Positions 13,301 through 22,395 of a stretch of 64,000 bases of DNA are shown here, piece by piece. The DNA lies in NCBI GenBank assembly GCA_021613335.1, contig JAJTWR010000347.1, positions 718,001 to 782,000 of the forward strand. Reading direction: 5' to 3'. The position numbers and the translations under genes are program-made. This stretch comes from Whitmania pigra (lineage: Eukaryota; Annelida; Clitellata; Hirudinida; Haemopidae). The notes beneath the pieces were generated by a model, which had not been told where the DNA came from, ran no database searches, and saw only the letters and a program-made list of their open reading frames with translations. The stretch's first letter is position 1, and the number at the start of each line of letters is the position of its first letter.

Positions 13301-14427
13301 TAAATATTTGTATAGTTCTTTTCAACATTTGTATCTTTAAAAATTAGACGGAATTTGAATTTTTTTATCAAGAATTCTGTTGCATAAAAACACCTCGTAG
13401 AGAGTACCTGATGAAATTAAATTTAAAGGTTACTACATGCTTTGCCCTGATTGAAATAAAATATTTTTTGAGAATTTATAAACAGCACTCTAGCATAAAC
13501 AAATAAAACGAAAGTTTTGAATTTTATTAATTTAAAAATAACGTAACCGATGAACTTCTCCTCCATAAGATGACATCAAAATTTAATCTAACTTATTTGA
13601 TTGAATTGTTAGTTGATTTGAAAAATTATGATTTCTATTTTTGGCTAAGTAAACATATCTATAATTATACAATGTAATGATTAACCAATTTAAGCTTACT
13701 TTTCTGTACATAATTAGTTAGTCTAAATTATATCCTGTCAAACTTCTTTAAAAAACCTATTACGTAAAGCAATTATTTATAATTTTAATTATAAAATAAA
13801 TAATGTGTCAAATTTCAAGGTATAAACGATAATTTCAAAATGTTAAATACTTGAAAAAAGTTGCAGTAATAAGAAGAAACTGTAATACTTAACACTCGAC
13901 ATTATGTCATTTACATAAAAATGAGTGAACCAGAGTTTATGATTTCCTAATTACTGACGCTAGCAATGTCTGCGTCTAATTTATTTAAGCAGAAATTGCA
14001 AAAAATGCTTTAAATCTCCGTCAGTATTTTATCTGGCTGTTTACTGCAACGATATTTAAATGCGTTTTAATGTTTTGATGCCGTTTAAAAATCGTTGCCA
14101 ATAGAATAGTTGACGCTGTAAACAAATTGAGATTTAAATTTTTTCCTTTTAATTTAATTTACAAAAACTATTACAATTTCTATGTACACTTCACTTCACA
14201 ATCAGAGTGAAAAGAAAATCCAGTGCAGTTTAAATATTAGTAAATTAAAGTATTACATTTAATAAGCATTAGTCTCAGTAAAAAAAATTAATTAAGTAAT
14301 CTGAATTGATTTTGGATACGTACTGGTTGTTACTGAAAAATAATGAAATAACGAAATTAACAACAAGATAGCAGACAATAATTAAAATGGAAATATCTAA
14401 AAGCTGTTGAAGTTCAGATACATGCAT
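4397..14427 (-). CDS. Membrane protein: discoidin-like, 2 WSC, 2 EGF-like, TM (unit 1 copy)
   Basis: I reconstructed ten exons: 14334-14427, 12999-13193, 12474-12692, 12278-12408, 11982-12123, 5777-5913, 5510-5639, 5270-5398, 4705-4827 and 4397-4632. All junctions are GT/AG and every phase fits, giving about 511 residues with no stop. Exon 1 encodes a hydrophobic signal or anchor. Exons 2-3 form a discoidin/fucolectin-like galactose-binding fold (VHYVIVFEGEG; CGEYPG; LRVNC; EIEVHSLG). Exons 4-5 and 6-7 each make one cysteine-rich WSC domain. Exon 8 is a laminin/EGF-like module and exon 9 a calcium-binding-type EGF (PDECKTKPCDD). Exon 10 has an N-glycosylation site (NET), a transmembrane helix and a short cytosolic tail. 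A cell-surface, glycan-binding role is inferred. Intron 5 now holds about 6 kb of transposons, and its promoter region is displaced. Confidence 0.8.
6010..6587 (-). mobile_element. 3' fragment of a CR1-like LINE (unit 1 copy)
   Basis: Minus-strand translation matches the thumb/C-terminal part of CR1/jockey-like reverse transcriptases: KLTFKAHI, then ILTRAY, RTILEYSPLWN and RLQKLGF. It ends in an (ATTT)-type tail at about 6010-6025. Stops break the frame. The same fragment lies at 25190-25752, so it was present before the duplication. The unit 1 copy is cut at 6588 by the Ty3-type element. Confidence 0.75.
6588..6697 (-). repeat. 3' LTR of Ty3-type element
   Basis: 110 bp, TGTC...GACA. The end holds a near-palindrome around TGTACA. 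It differs from its partner at 11526-11635 at about ten sites. Confidence 0.92.
6734..11526 (-). pseudogene. Ty3-type gag-pol, broken
   Basis: Reading on the minus strand from 11526, there is a short Gag-like part ending in a zinc-knuckle-like stretch (CINC...C...H...C, about 11060-11160), then a retropepsin-like segment (about 10900-10960) in which the catalytic Asp-Thr/Ser-Gly is Asp-Lys-Gly. Next come reverse transcriptase with Phe-Asp-Asp (about 10070-10080), RNase H (8306-8640 and 7958-8296), an HHCC zinc module and a DDE integrase core (7066-7878), and an integrase tail (6734-7027). The frame changes several times, a hAT interrupts pol at 8648-9814, and most of the capsid region is missing. 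No envelope-like gene is seen. The element is almost certainly non-autonomous now. Confidence 0.85.
8648..9814 (+). mobile_element. hAT element nested in the Ty3-type pol
   Basis: The terminal inverted repeats are TAGAGCTGGATTCAAG (left) and TAGTGCTGGGTTCAAG (right, reverse complement). A perfect 8-bp target duplication, TTCATGAT, lies at 8640-8647 and 9815-9822. Removing the element and one duplication restores the host reverse-transcriptase frame. The interior carries three broken reading frames (8855-9076, 9073-9348, 9345-9653). The last ends with the hAT dimerisation motif (SLPPSSVEAKRCFN). It is an internally damaged transposase, so the element is non-autonomous. Confidence 0.92.
11526..11635 (-). 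repeat. 5' LTR of Ty3-type element
   Basis: 110 bp, flanked outside by GTCAG and inside by the primer-binding site TGGCGCAGCC. Confidence 0.92.
11641..11697 (+). mobile_element. Stub of hAT 3' fragment (unit 1)
   Basis: This matches the first 57 bp of the hAT-like frame of unit 2 (ACTTGGACGTTACATTTATT...), then jumps at TTTGTA to sequence that in unit 2 begins at about 26717. About 0.9 kb is therefore missing from unit 1 by a deletion. Confidence 0.75.
11754..11979 (-). mobile_element. 5'-truncated LINE 3' end, inserted next to a splice donor
   Basis: This stretch of about 225 bp is absent from unit 2, where the flanks join as CCAGTAATTACCTAG (about 26757-26771). On the minus strand it ends in an AAATGTAAATGTAAAT tail, after a C-rich CCCTTCGGG block, as in LINE 3' ends. 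It lies 3 bp inside the intron from the donor of exon 11982-12123, yet leaves a usable GTAA donor. Confidence 0.7.
13194..14333 (-). other. Intron 1 of unit 1 gene
   Basis: AT-rich and almost identical to 27979-29118. No further exon or repeat is recognised. Confidence 0.6.
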
Positions 14428-14587
14428 AGGGTGGGTTTTACCCAGCGCAATAAAAATCTGTTTAGCAGCAAAGATTAACTGGAGTATTCTGTTGTGTTCT
14501 TTTTTTCTGCTACTTGTTATCTAATTAAGGTTACTGCATAAGATTAAATAAGGAAATCAATAACATTTAATACCTATCCAAGTGACC

Positions 14588-14830
14588 TGTTGAGTTTGTC
14601 ATAACTAATGTCTGATGATGGAATAAATACAAAGTTGTATCAGAAGGTTAATGTAGTTTATTTAAACTAAATAAACATCTAAGAAACGACTAAGAAACTA
14701 CGTAAGAACTCGACTCGACGAACTACACGACAACGGCAATCAAAACAGTATAGAACCAGCTAAGCGTCCCCCAGACAACAAAACATAGATACATATATCA
14801 TATTAAATCACACATAGTTTAAACTCAACA
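14588..14830 (-). repeat. 3' LTR of copia-type element
   Basis: 243 bp, TG...CA ends, one mismatch to its partner. Confidence 0.95.
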
Positions 14831-16293
14831 CTCCCTCTTAAACTATGATGTGTCCAGTGTCAATATCATAACGCTTAGTCTAAAACATTCATAATAGCAG
14901 GAATGAAAGTTCTCAATTTGTTAATAGACAACGATTTTGTGAACATGTCAGCAATGTTCTTCTCGGATGGAATGTACTTCGGTTTTATGAAACCACTTGC
15001 CACTTCTGATCGGATGAAATGATACTTGATATCAATATGCTTCGATCTTTGATGAAAAACAGGATTCTTTGTCAACTCAATTGCACTCTGATTGTCGACA
15101 TTGAGTGTAACAGAATTGTTCGTAATTCCTCCGGTCATGTCTTTTAACAAACACATCAGAAACTTTGCTTCTTGCACAGCTGCACACATTGACATATATT
15201 CTGCTTCGCAGGTCGATAATGCAATAGTTGGTTGTTTTCTAGACTTCCATGAAATCAATGGACCAGTACTCGACAACATAAAACCATATCCAGTAATGCT
15301 ACGACGGTCTTTAGAATTTGCCCAATCAGCATCACAATATCCGATCAAATCTAAATCACCATCAGACCTCTTGAAAATTAAACTGTAGTTCATTGTTCCC
15401 TTTAAATATCTTAGGACATGTTTAGCCATCGTCATGTGAATATTCATCGGCTTTGATGTGAATTGTGATAGATAGGAAACTACAAAACATAAATCGGGTC
15501 TTGTAGCAGACATTGCATAGATCAAACTTCCAATTACAGATCTGTACAGGTGCACATTTTCAAAATCAACAGTATCTTCATCTTTCAGTTTGTTCAAATT
15601 CAAATCACATGGCGTAGATCTAGGTTTGCAGTCACTCATGTTGAATTTTGACAGCATTTTTTCAACATATTTGGATTGATTCACCTTAATCCTTTCACCT
15701 CCAGATGAGCATTCAAATTGCATTCCAAGAAACCATGTTAATTGTCCAAGATCCTTCATTTTGAACTTTGAATGCAAAGATTGTTTTACAGATTTCAACA
15801 CGGATTCATCACTCGCAGCAATGATAATATCATCAACCCAGAAGAGAATGATGACTTTAGAATCTGTATTAAGACGAGTGTAGACGCAATGATCAGCTGA
15901 TGACTGTTCAAAACTTTCAGAAATCAAAAAATCATGCAACATGTTATTCCAATTTCTGCCACTCTGTTTCAGGCCATACAGAGATTTTTTTAGTTTCAGA
16001 ACAATTTTATTATCAGTTTTGTCATCAACAGAAAAACCTTCAGGTTGTTCAATGTATAATTCACAATCAATTGGAGCATTTAGATATGCTGTTTTAACAT
16101 CCATCTGGTGTACAATCAGATTACGTTGTACTGCTAACTGCATCATCATTCGTATCGATGTAACTCGAACAGTTGGTGAAAAAGTTTCTGTATAGTCGAT
16201 GTCTTTTATTTGCGAATAACCTTTGGCAACATATCGGGCTTTATATTGCTCACTGCCGTCCGGTCCAAACTTCACAGCATAGACCCAACGACC

Positions 16294-17556
16294 CAGTGTT
16301 GTAAAAATTACCTCATTTCGGTAATTAGTTACAAGTAAAAGTAATAGCTCAAAAAGCTACTTAAGTATAAGTAAGAGTATTGTCTCAAAAAGTTACTCAA
16401 TTAAAAGTAAAAAGTTACAGCATCCAAAAGTTACTTTTAAGTAAAAATTACAAGTAACTTTGATGCCGCTATTATTGTGATCATACATCATTCCGTATTA
16501 TTTAAAAGGAATTGTTTCTATTAACGTTAAAACAATTATTGGTATTAACTGCTAGTATTAACAGTCATTAAGTGATAACATTTGAACTAATGCATTCTTT
16601 TGGTGTTTTTATTATTATTTATTACAATCACAAGCATTTGTTATTTTGTCCTCGAATAGTTTGTCACTCATTATGGTCCTTCGGCTGTTCATACCAGCAG
16701 AGCTGAATAAGCGTTAAACAGCTGCACTAGCTGGCAGAGGAGCGTTCAACTGGATAAATAATGTTCATGTCATCTGATCGGTCTTGAAGATACTGCATCA
16801 GAATATCACTTGACCTTGTGCAATTGAAGAAATTGTCTTCAACACTGTCAGCATCAGATGAATGAGATGCTTTCAGCTCGTCCACCATTGCTTCATTAGA
16901 AGATGCTACTCTGGCTACCAGTTTCTCATGAAGCTTGACAACCGTTGGCAACAGATATCCCATATTCCTTAACTTCTGTTGGATGCATGCGTTCCACGTG
17001 CTTCTTCAAGTTAGGCAGAGTAGGCATGCATATCTATATGATTTTCCTTTGATTGAAATCTGAACATTTTGTTCAAATACGGCCACGGACTATCTTCACC
17101 CTTGTTTCTCTTATCTTCGCTAACGACAATCAAACTGGCTTCAAATGAATCCATACTAGGATATATTAAATCTTATATTATTATATGTATACAATATTAT
17201 ATATTAAAAAAGCTTCGGTATGACTAATCAACAATTTCCGATTTAACAAAAACGACCGGCGATAACAACAATAACAAATGAGCGATGATGGGAAAGAAGA
17301 AGGTTTTCGAACAAACCAAAGAATAACAATCTAGAATTTTAATTTTAAATTAGTTTATTTTATTTTAAAATTGTATTTATGTTACTTTGTAACGTCTTGT
17401 GCAAAAAAGGTAACGAATTAAAAGTATGGCCGAAAATAGTAATTTGTTACAAGTAAAAGTAACAAAAAATTTTTGTAACTGTTACAAGTAAAAATTACCA
17501 AAAATGTAATTAATTACAGTAACGAATTACATGTAATTCGATACTGCACAACACTG
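16294..17556 (-). mobile_element. Internally deleted hAT nested in copia-type pol
   Basis: The ends are CAGTGTTGT and its inverse ACAACACTG, with a perfect 8-bp target duplication CAACGACC (16286-16293, 17557-17564). The subterminal regions are full of GTTAC/AAGTAA-type repeats typical of this hAT group. On the minus strand about 16990-17150 reads as a BED zinc-finger end (SPWPYLNKMF, then CLT and KKHVERMHP). About 16640-16960 is the transposase C-terminus with the dimerisation block RLFSSAGM, where a TAA replaces a sense codon just before RLFSS. The catalytic core is missing, so it must have moved in trans. Confidence 0.93.
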
Positions 17557-20040
17557 CAACGACCTTTGATTACTTTACGACTCTCAGGTAGTAGACATTG
17601 TTCAAAAGTGTCGTTTTCCATTAACGAGTTCATTTCCTCAGACATGGCTTGTTTCCAGTATCTAGATTCTGAAGAAGATATGGCTTCATTGTACGTATTT
17701 GGCACATCAGACATTTTATAGCAGTAATGAACATTAAGATTAATTGAGTCATCATTCAGAATATAGTCACTCAAATACTTTGGTTTGTTCGTGTTTCGTT
17801 TAGGATATTTGCGAACAATCGAATCTGAATTTGAGGTATCCTGGGTTTCAGTTTGTGCAATTTCATCACTTCTTACATCTGCCTTTGTTTCCGTTTCAAC
17901 TCCAGTCAGTTTTTGATCAATGTAGCCGTCAGAAAAATCACTAACAACAACTTCACTTTCATTTGAATCAAATTTGTTCGTGAAACGCACGCACCTTGAT
18001 TTTTTCACAACTCCCGAATTTTTGAAATACACGAGATAAGCTGGACTTTCATGATCATACCCTATGAATACTGCTTTCTCGCTTCTTGGGTCAAGTTTCT
18101 TCTTATCTTGTACAAAAGCATAGCATGTTGAACCAAAAACAGACATGCGGGACAGGTCAGGCTTCTTGCCGGTCAAATTTTCATATGGTGTTTTACCGGT
18201 TCGTGGGCAAAAACATCGATTACGTGTGTATGCCGCAGCACGCACAGCGTATGTCCACAGTTCTTTTGGTAGTTGAGATTGGATTAGTAAACATCTCGCC
18301 ATCTCAAACAATGATCGCCAACTTCGTTCAACAGTTCCGTTTTGATGTGGCGAATAGGGCGCAGATTTTTCATGTTTTATCTGATGCTTCAGCAATAGTG
18401 ATTTGAAATCTCTATTCGTGAATTCTGTTCCATTGTCGGTTCTCAAACGTTTAACTTTTGCGATAGGTGCACAATCAGCAAAAAACTTCTGAGCAGCATG
18501 AACAACATCACATTTCTGGCGCAGGAAATAAACAGTACTGGCTCCAGATAGGTCATCCACAAAACAAACAGCATATTTGAAACCATTTCTTGCAGTAGGT
18601 GTGATAGGACCACTTAAATCACAATGAACAAGTTCTAACGGTTCTTTGGCACGCACATCACTTTGCCTGTTGAAAGACTGTGTCATTTTCCCAAGAGTGC
18701 AAACTTCACATTGAAATTCTGATTTGTCGGTAATTTTCATTCCATCAACAACAGATTCCAGTTTCAAGATATCTCTGACATTGCAATGACCAAGGATCAA
18801 GTGCCACTCATGTAGGCTGTGTTTATTGTTAGTTCTGTCAGCAACATTGTTCAGGTAGTACAGCTTTCCAGACTTGCAAATATTAACAATAGTACCATTC
18901 TGAGCAACAAGTTCTGCACAATGTGGACTGAAATTTACAGTCGCTCCTTTCGCTGTTGCTGCCTGAACAGAAAAAATATCTTGTCGATATGACGGAACAT
19001 ATAATGCATTCTCTAGGTTGATATCTCTGGGTTTTCCATCTAAACTTTGTAGACAGACTTTTGCTGTACCTCGACCTTGCACGATTCCAATTGATCTAAA
19101 GCCATTTGCTAGTTCAATGCAGTGATCATTGGGCTCAAAATTGTCTTCAAAACATACAAACTTTGATTTGTTAGTAACAATATGGGTTGTAGCACCACAA
19201 TCAACCAGTAGACTGTCACGATCCACGCTTTGACACTCAGATACTTTGAAGAGAAATGAATCTGATTGTCCTCCTGCTTGCTTGTTCTCTGTGACAGACT
19301 TTGCACTGTGTTGTTTCTTTCTACATTTCAGTGTATTATGCGATGTACTTCTGCATACTTCACACCACTTCTTTTGAACAACTTTCACTGCTGGGTTTTG
19401 CTCTTTTCGCATTTTACATTCAAATGATTTGTGACCATATTTGCGGCATGTGAAACACTGTATGGATTTTGCATCATTTAACATAACATGATCCTCATGA
19501 TCACGTGAGTAGATCTGTTTTTCGTTTTCTTCAAAACTTCGCAAAGCAACTTTAAATTCTGCAAAACTGTGATCTCTATCTTTTTGTGTTGTAACAGTAC
19601 AGAAAGTCTTGTACGTCAGTGGCAGACCTTTCAGGATCATAGCGATGAGTAAACTATCACTTACCACTTCGCCAGCTCTCTTCAACGAAGATGCTGCGGT
19701 CTCAGCTCGCAACATATAATCAGTCGTACTTTCATTTTCGGACTTTGAAAGAGTCGTTAATTCAGTGTACAGAGATATAATTTTGGGTTTTGACTTACCT
19801 AGGTAGTGTTCCCGCAGGATTTCTAGTGCTTTCTTTCCATTGTCTCTGGCATCTCGTATGACTAGTGATAGACTTCGATCATCTAGACATTGAATAAGTT
19901 CGGCGAATGCCTCGGCATTTTTTTCAGCGTCTGGTTCTTCAGCACATACGAACACATCGTGAAGTTTCTGTAGTCTCATGAATCCCAAGAATTTGACTTC
20001 CCATAATTCATACCTTCTTTCGTCACCATCAAACATCAAA

Positions 20041-20060
20041 CGCATCCTGGACCCATAACC
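20041..20060 (-). other. Primer-binding site, half-tRNA-iMet type
   Basis: It starts immediately inside the 5' LTR as GGTTATGGGTCCAG. Initiator tRNA anticodon arms of animals read CUGGGCCCAUAACC, so the match is complementary except for one position. Confidence 0.75.
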
Positions 20061-20303
20061 TGTTGAGTTTGTCATAACTAATGTCTGATGATGGAATAAA
20101 TACAAAGTTGTATCAGAAGGTTAATGTAGTTTATTTAAACTAAATAAACATCTAAGAAACGACTAAGAAACTACGTAAGAACTCGACTCGACGAACTACA
20201 CGACAACGGCAATCAAAACAGTATAGAACTAGCTAAGCGTCCCCCAGACAACAAAACATAGATACATATATCATATTAAATCACACATAGTTTAAACTCA
20301 ACA
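20061..20303 (-). repeat. 5' LTR of copia-type element
   Basis: 243 bp, flanked outside by TGACC. A methionine codon near its inner end (ATGACAAACTCAACA) is in frame with gag. Confidence 0.95.
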
Positions 20304-20328
20304 TGACCGATCAAATTACATTTTAAGC

Positions 20329-20673
20329 GGTGACCCGTCATAACATCCCGGCGACAAAACAGCCCCGTCAATGTATTTACAAAAAATTTGTGAGTTGAAT
20401 ACATTAACCGATAACTGGTTCCAAATTTAATTCGAAAATAGTGGTTTGAAGATTTATCGTTTAAAATGTTATTAGGATTCCGTCTACTTCCTCACTTTAC
20501 ATGGACTTTTCAAGTTGGTATTTAATATAAATTATCCTCACCTTATCATCCCGTCATGTGGACATGTAACAAATCCACAAAGAACCAATTCTAACGCTAT
20601 TTTGACGGGGCTGTTTTGTCGGGGCTGTTTTTGAAGGGGATATTTTGTTGCCGGGCTGTTATGACGGGGTGCC
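20329..20673. mobile_element. Foldback-type DNA element, copy B (shortened)
   Basis: Flanked by a perfect 9-bp duplication ATTTTAAGC (20320-20328, 20674-20682). It has the same GGTGACCCGTCATAAC start and GACGGGGTGCC end as copies A and C but only 345 bp, so most of the interior is deleted. It is a separate insertion and confirms the 9-bp target duplication of the family. Confidence 0.85.
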
Positions 20674-20697
20674 ATTTTAAGCATTACGAATTGTATG

Positions 20698-20936
20698 CGA
20701 TGCTGAATAATATTCTGAAATATAATAACAAATAAAAATATAAGATGCAATTAAAACAACATTTTTGGTATCTTCCAACTTTTTCAGAACTTCGTTTGAA
20801 AAATTGCTAGAAAAATAAAAAAAAACTTTTCTTCAAAATTTCTAATATATTTTACAAAACGTTACTTACAAGTCATTATTATGTCATTAGCTAACGTCGC
20901 AGTTCGTGAATGTCTAGAGATAAACAGTATAGAGTA
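20698..20936 (-). promoter_or_regulatory. Displaced upstream region of unit 1 gene
   Basis: Almost identical to 29221-29458, which lies immediately upstream of the unit 2 start codon. It includes a possible 5'-UTR acceptor (TTATATTTCAG on the minus strand). In unit 1 it is about 6.3 kb from the start codon because of the composite insertion. Promoter function is inferred from position only. Confidence 0.45.
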
Positions 20937-20990
20937 TATATGCACTTTTTCATTTTGAGAATCTTGAAGAACTTGAGAGACCTCAAAATT

Positions 20991-21671
20991 GGTGACCCGT
21001 CATAATAGCTCGGCGACAAAATATCCCTGGACAAAATAACCCAGTCAATATATTTTAAAAACATTTTGTGAGTTGAATACATTAACCGATAACTGATTCC
21101 AAATTTAATTCGAATATGGTGGTTTGAATGCATTTATGACCGTTTTGAGTTTAATTTGTATCAGGGAATTTCATTAAGTGGATTATTTATCTTATAAAAT
21201 ATTATTAGGATTCCGGCTTCTTCCTCACTTTACATGGACTTTTCAGGTTGGTATTTAATATCAATTATCGATTGACAAGCAATATGTGAATCTGCACAAA
21301 GAAAATTTACCAGACACTCATTAAGTCACGAAGGTTCCCTTGATCGTTTAATTACTTTTGATACTTTCCCGAGTTCCCGATGTAATGTGTATAATTAAGG
21401 GTTTGATTTGGAATTCAATCTATGTTATCGATTGACGTACAACAAATTCAAGCCACACAAATTGAATCACCTTATCGAACTCACCTTATCACCTCATGTG
21501 GACATGTAACAAATCCGCAATGAACCAATTTTATCGCTATTTTGACGCGGCTGTTTTGACGGGGTTATTTTGTCTTGAGCTATTTTGTTGCCTTGCTATA
21601 TTGACGAGGCTGTTTTGACGGGGCTATTTTGTGGCCTTGCTATGTTGACGGGGCTATTTTGACGGGGTGCC
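20991..21671. mobile_element. Foldback-type DNA element, copy C
   Basis: Orthologous to copy A: it has the same left flank (CTCAAAATT at 20982-20990) and interior, but two internal repeat stretches and part of the right target duplication have been lost. It was present before the segmental duplication. Confidence 0.75.
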
Positions 21672-22395
21672 CTCAATGAAGAAATGAAGAAATAATAACT
21701 AAAAAAAATTAACGCTACCTAACAACAATATTTTTGTTAAATTATTACTATTAATTGTGTCTATTTATCGCCAGCAGATCTATAAACTTAAGAGAGCAAA
21801 CTGTCAGAAGCATCAGGTAAGAAAAACTTTTCTAGATCAAATGTTTTCTAGAGACTGAAAAACACGTTATTTAGTTATTTTAAACGTAATTAAAAAATGA
21901 TTGTTTTACCTATTTTTCAATTTCTGTTGGCTTCAAAAAAATGTTAAATTTCTATTAATGCATTTGGTTGTTCTTATATAGGTTCATTGATTATGCACAC
22001 TCTTAGGCTAAGCACGGAAATAATCATGGTTTTCTTCAAAAACGTTTGGGATGCTGAGGCTCTTCTGATGACCATCCCATCTCTAAATAAAAAACTATTG
22101 TTGCTGGTGCTGTTAGAATTTCAAAATCTCTCCCTTATTAGAACAAAAATTCTTCAATTATAATGGCTAATTTCTATAACGCAAAACCAAAATCAAACTT
22201 AATAAAAATCTGTAATATACCATCCTTTGTTCTATTATAAAAGAACAAATATTAAATAAATTTCTTAATCAATTCCAGGCAATATTAAAATATTGTCTAA
22301 CACATTACTGTTCTGAACATATTTATGAAAATAAATAAGTGGCTTTAAAATTATATAAATATTTTCCGTAAATAAGTTTCCATTGTTTATTTCAT
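21672..22395. other. 3' flank of unit 2 gene
   Basis: Matches 3675-4396. Non-coding as far as I can see. Confidence 0.5.

Larger units (their letters stand above)
14875..20105 (-). pseudogene. Copia-type gag-pol, open but split by a hAT insertion
   Basis: The 5' part (17557-20105) holds Gag, zinc knuckles (CFTCRKYGHKSFEC; CEVC...C), a protease with Asp-Cys-Gly-Ala, a GAG-pre-integrase HHCC module and a DDE integrase. The 3' part (14875-16285) holds reverse transcriptase with Val-Asp-Asp and RNase H (DADWA; STCEAEY). The frame stays open across both parts apart from the hAT at 16294-17556 with its 8-bp duplication, so only that insertion disrupts the polyprotein. The upstream frame has no stop back through the primer-binding site into the LTR, where the first ATG lies (20078-20076 or 20105 by alternative codon). 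Methionines at about 20047 and 20038 are also candidates. Confidence 0.9.
14588..20303 (-). mobile_element. Young Ty1/copia-type LTR retrotransposon with nested hAT
   Basis: Two 243-bp LTRs (14588-14830 and 20061-20303, TGTTGAG...CTCAACA) differ by one base that I can find (C/T near 14757 and 20230). A perfect 5-bp target duplication, TGACC, flanks them (14583-14587, 20304-20308). Next to the 5' LTR is GGTTATGGGTCCAGG (20060 downwards), matching the internal anticodon-arm region of initiator methionine tRNA, the half-tRNA priming known from Drosophila copia. A polypurine tract, AAGAGGGAG, abuts the 3' LTR (14831-14839). The coding frame is open except for a hAT at 16294-17556. Confidence 0.95.
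14439..20697. other. Composite insertion between unit 1 gene and its upstream region
   Basis: Unit 2 reads continuously through GGGTGGG|CGATGCTGAATAAT (29214-29230). In unit 1 the two halves are 6.26 kb apart (14438 and 20698). The intervening block holds about 150 bp of unassigned sequence, the copia-type element, and foldback copy B. Whether the unassigned flanks came in first as one element is unclear. Confidence 0.8.
2831..20940. repeat. Tandem segmental duplication, unit 1
   Basis: Sequence from about 2831 (TTTTTCATTTTGAGAATC) through the WSC/EGF gene and its upstream region matches unit 2 (about 20941-29458) block by block in the same order and orientation. It covers introns, a foldback element, a LINE fragment and 240 bp upstream of the gene. 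The unit ends at about 20936, where the upstream block (CGATGCTGAATAATATTC, from 20698) joins directly to the start of unit 2. Transposon insertions made after the duplication bring it to about 18 kb. Without them it would be near 7 kb. Confidence 0.9.

Noticed and set aside
12978..13328. 116-codon minus frame, and its copy at 27763-28113
   Set aside because: It overlaps the discoidin exon in another frame. The exon frame has the conserved motif and correct splice phases.
6588..20303. Endogenous retrovirus with envelope
   Set aside because: Neither LTR element has any frame after pol that resembles an envelope protein, and both are best explained as retrotransposons.
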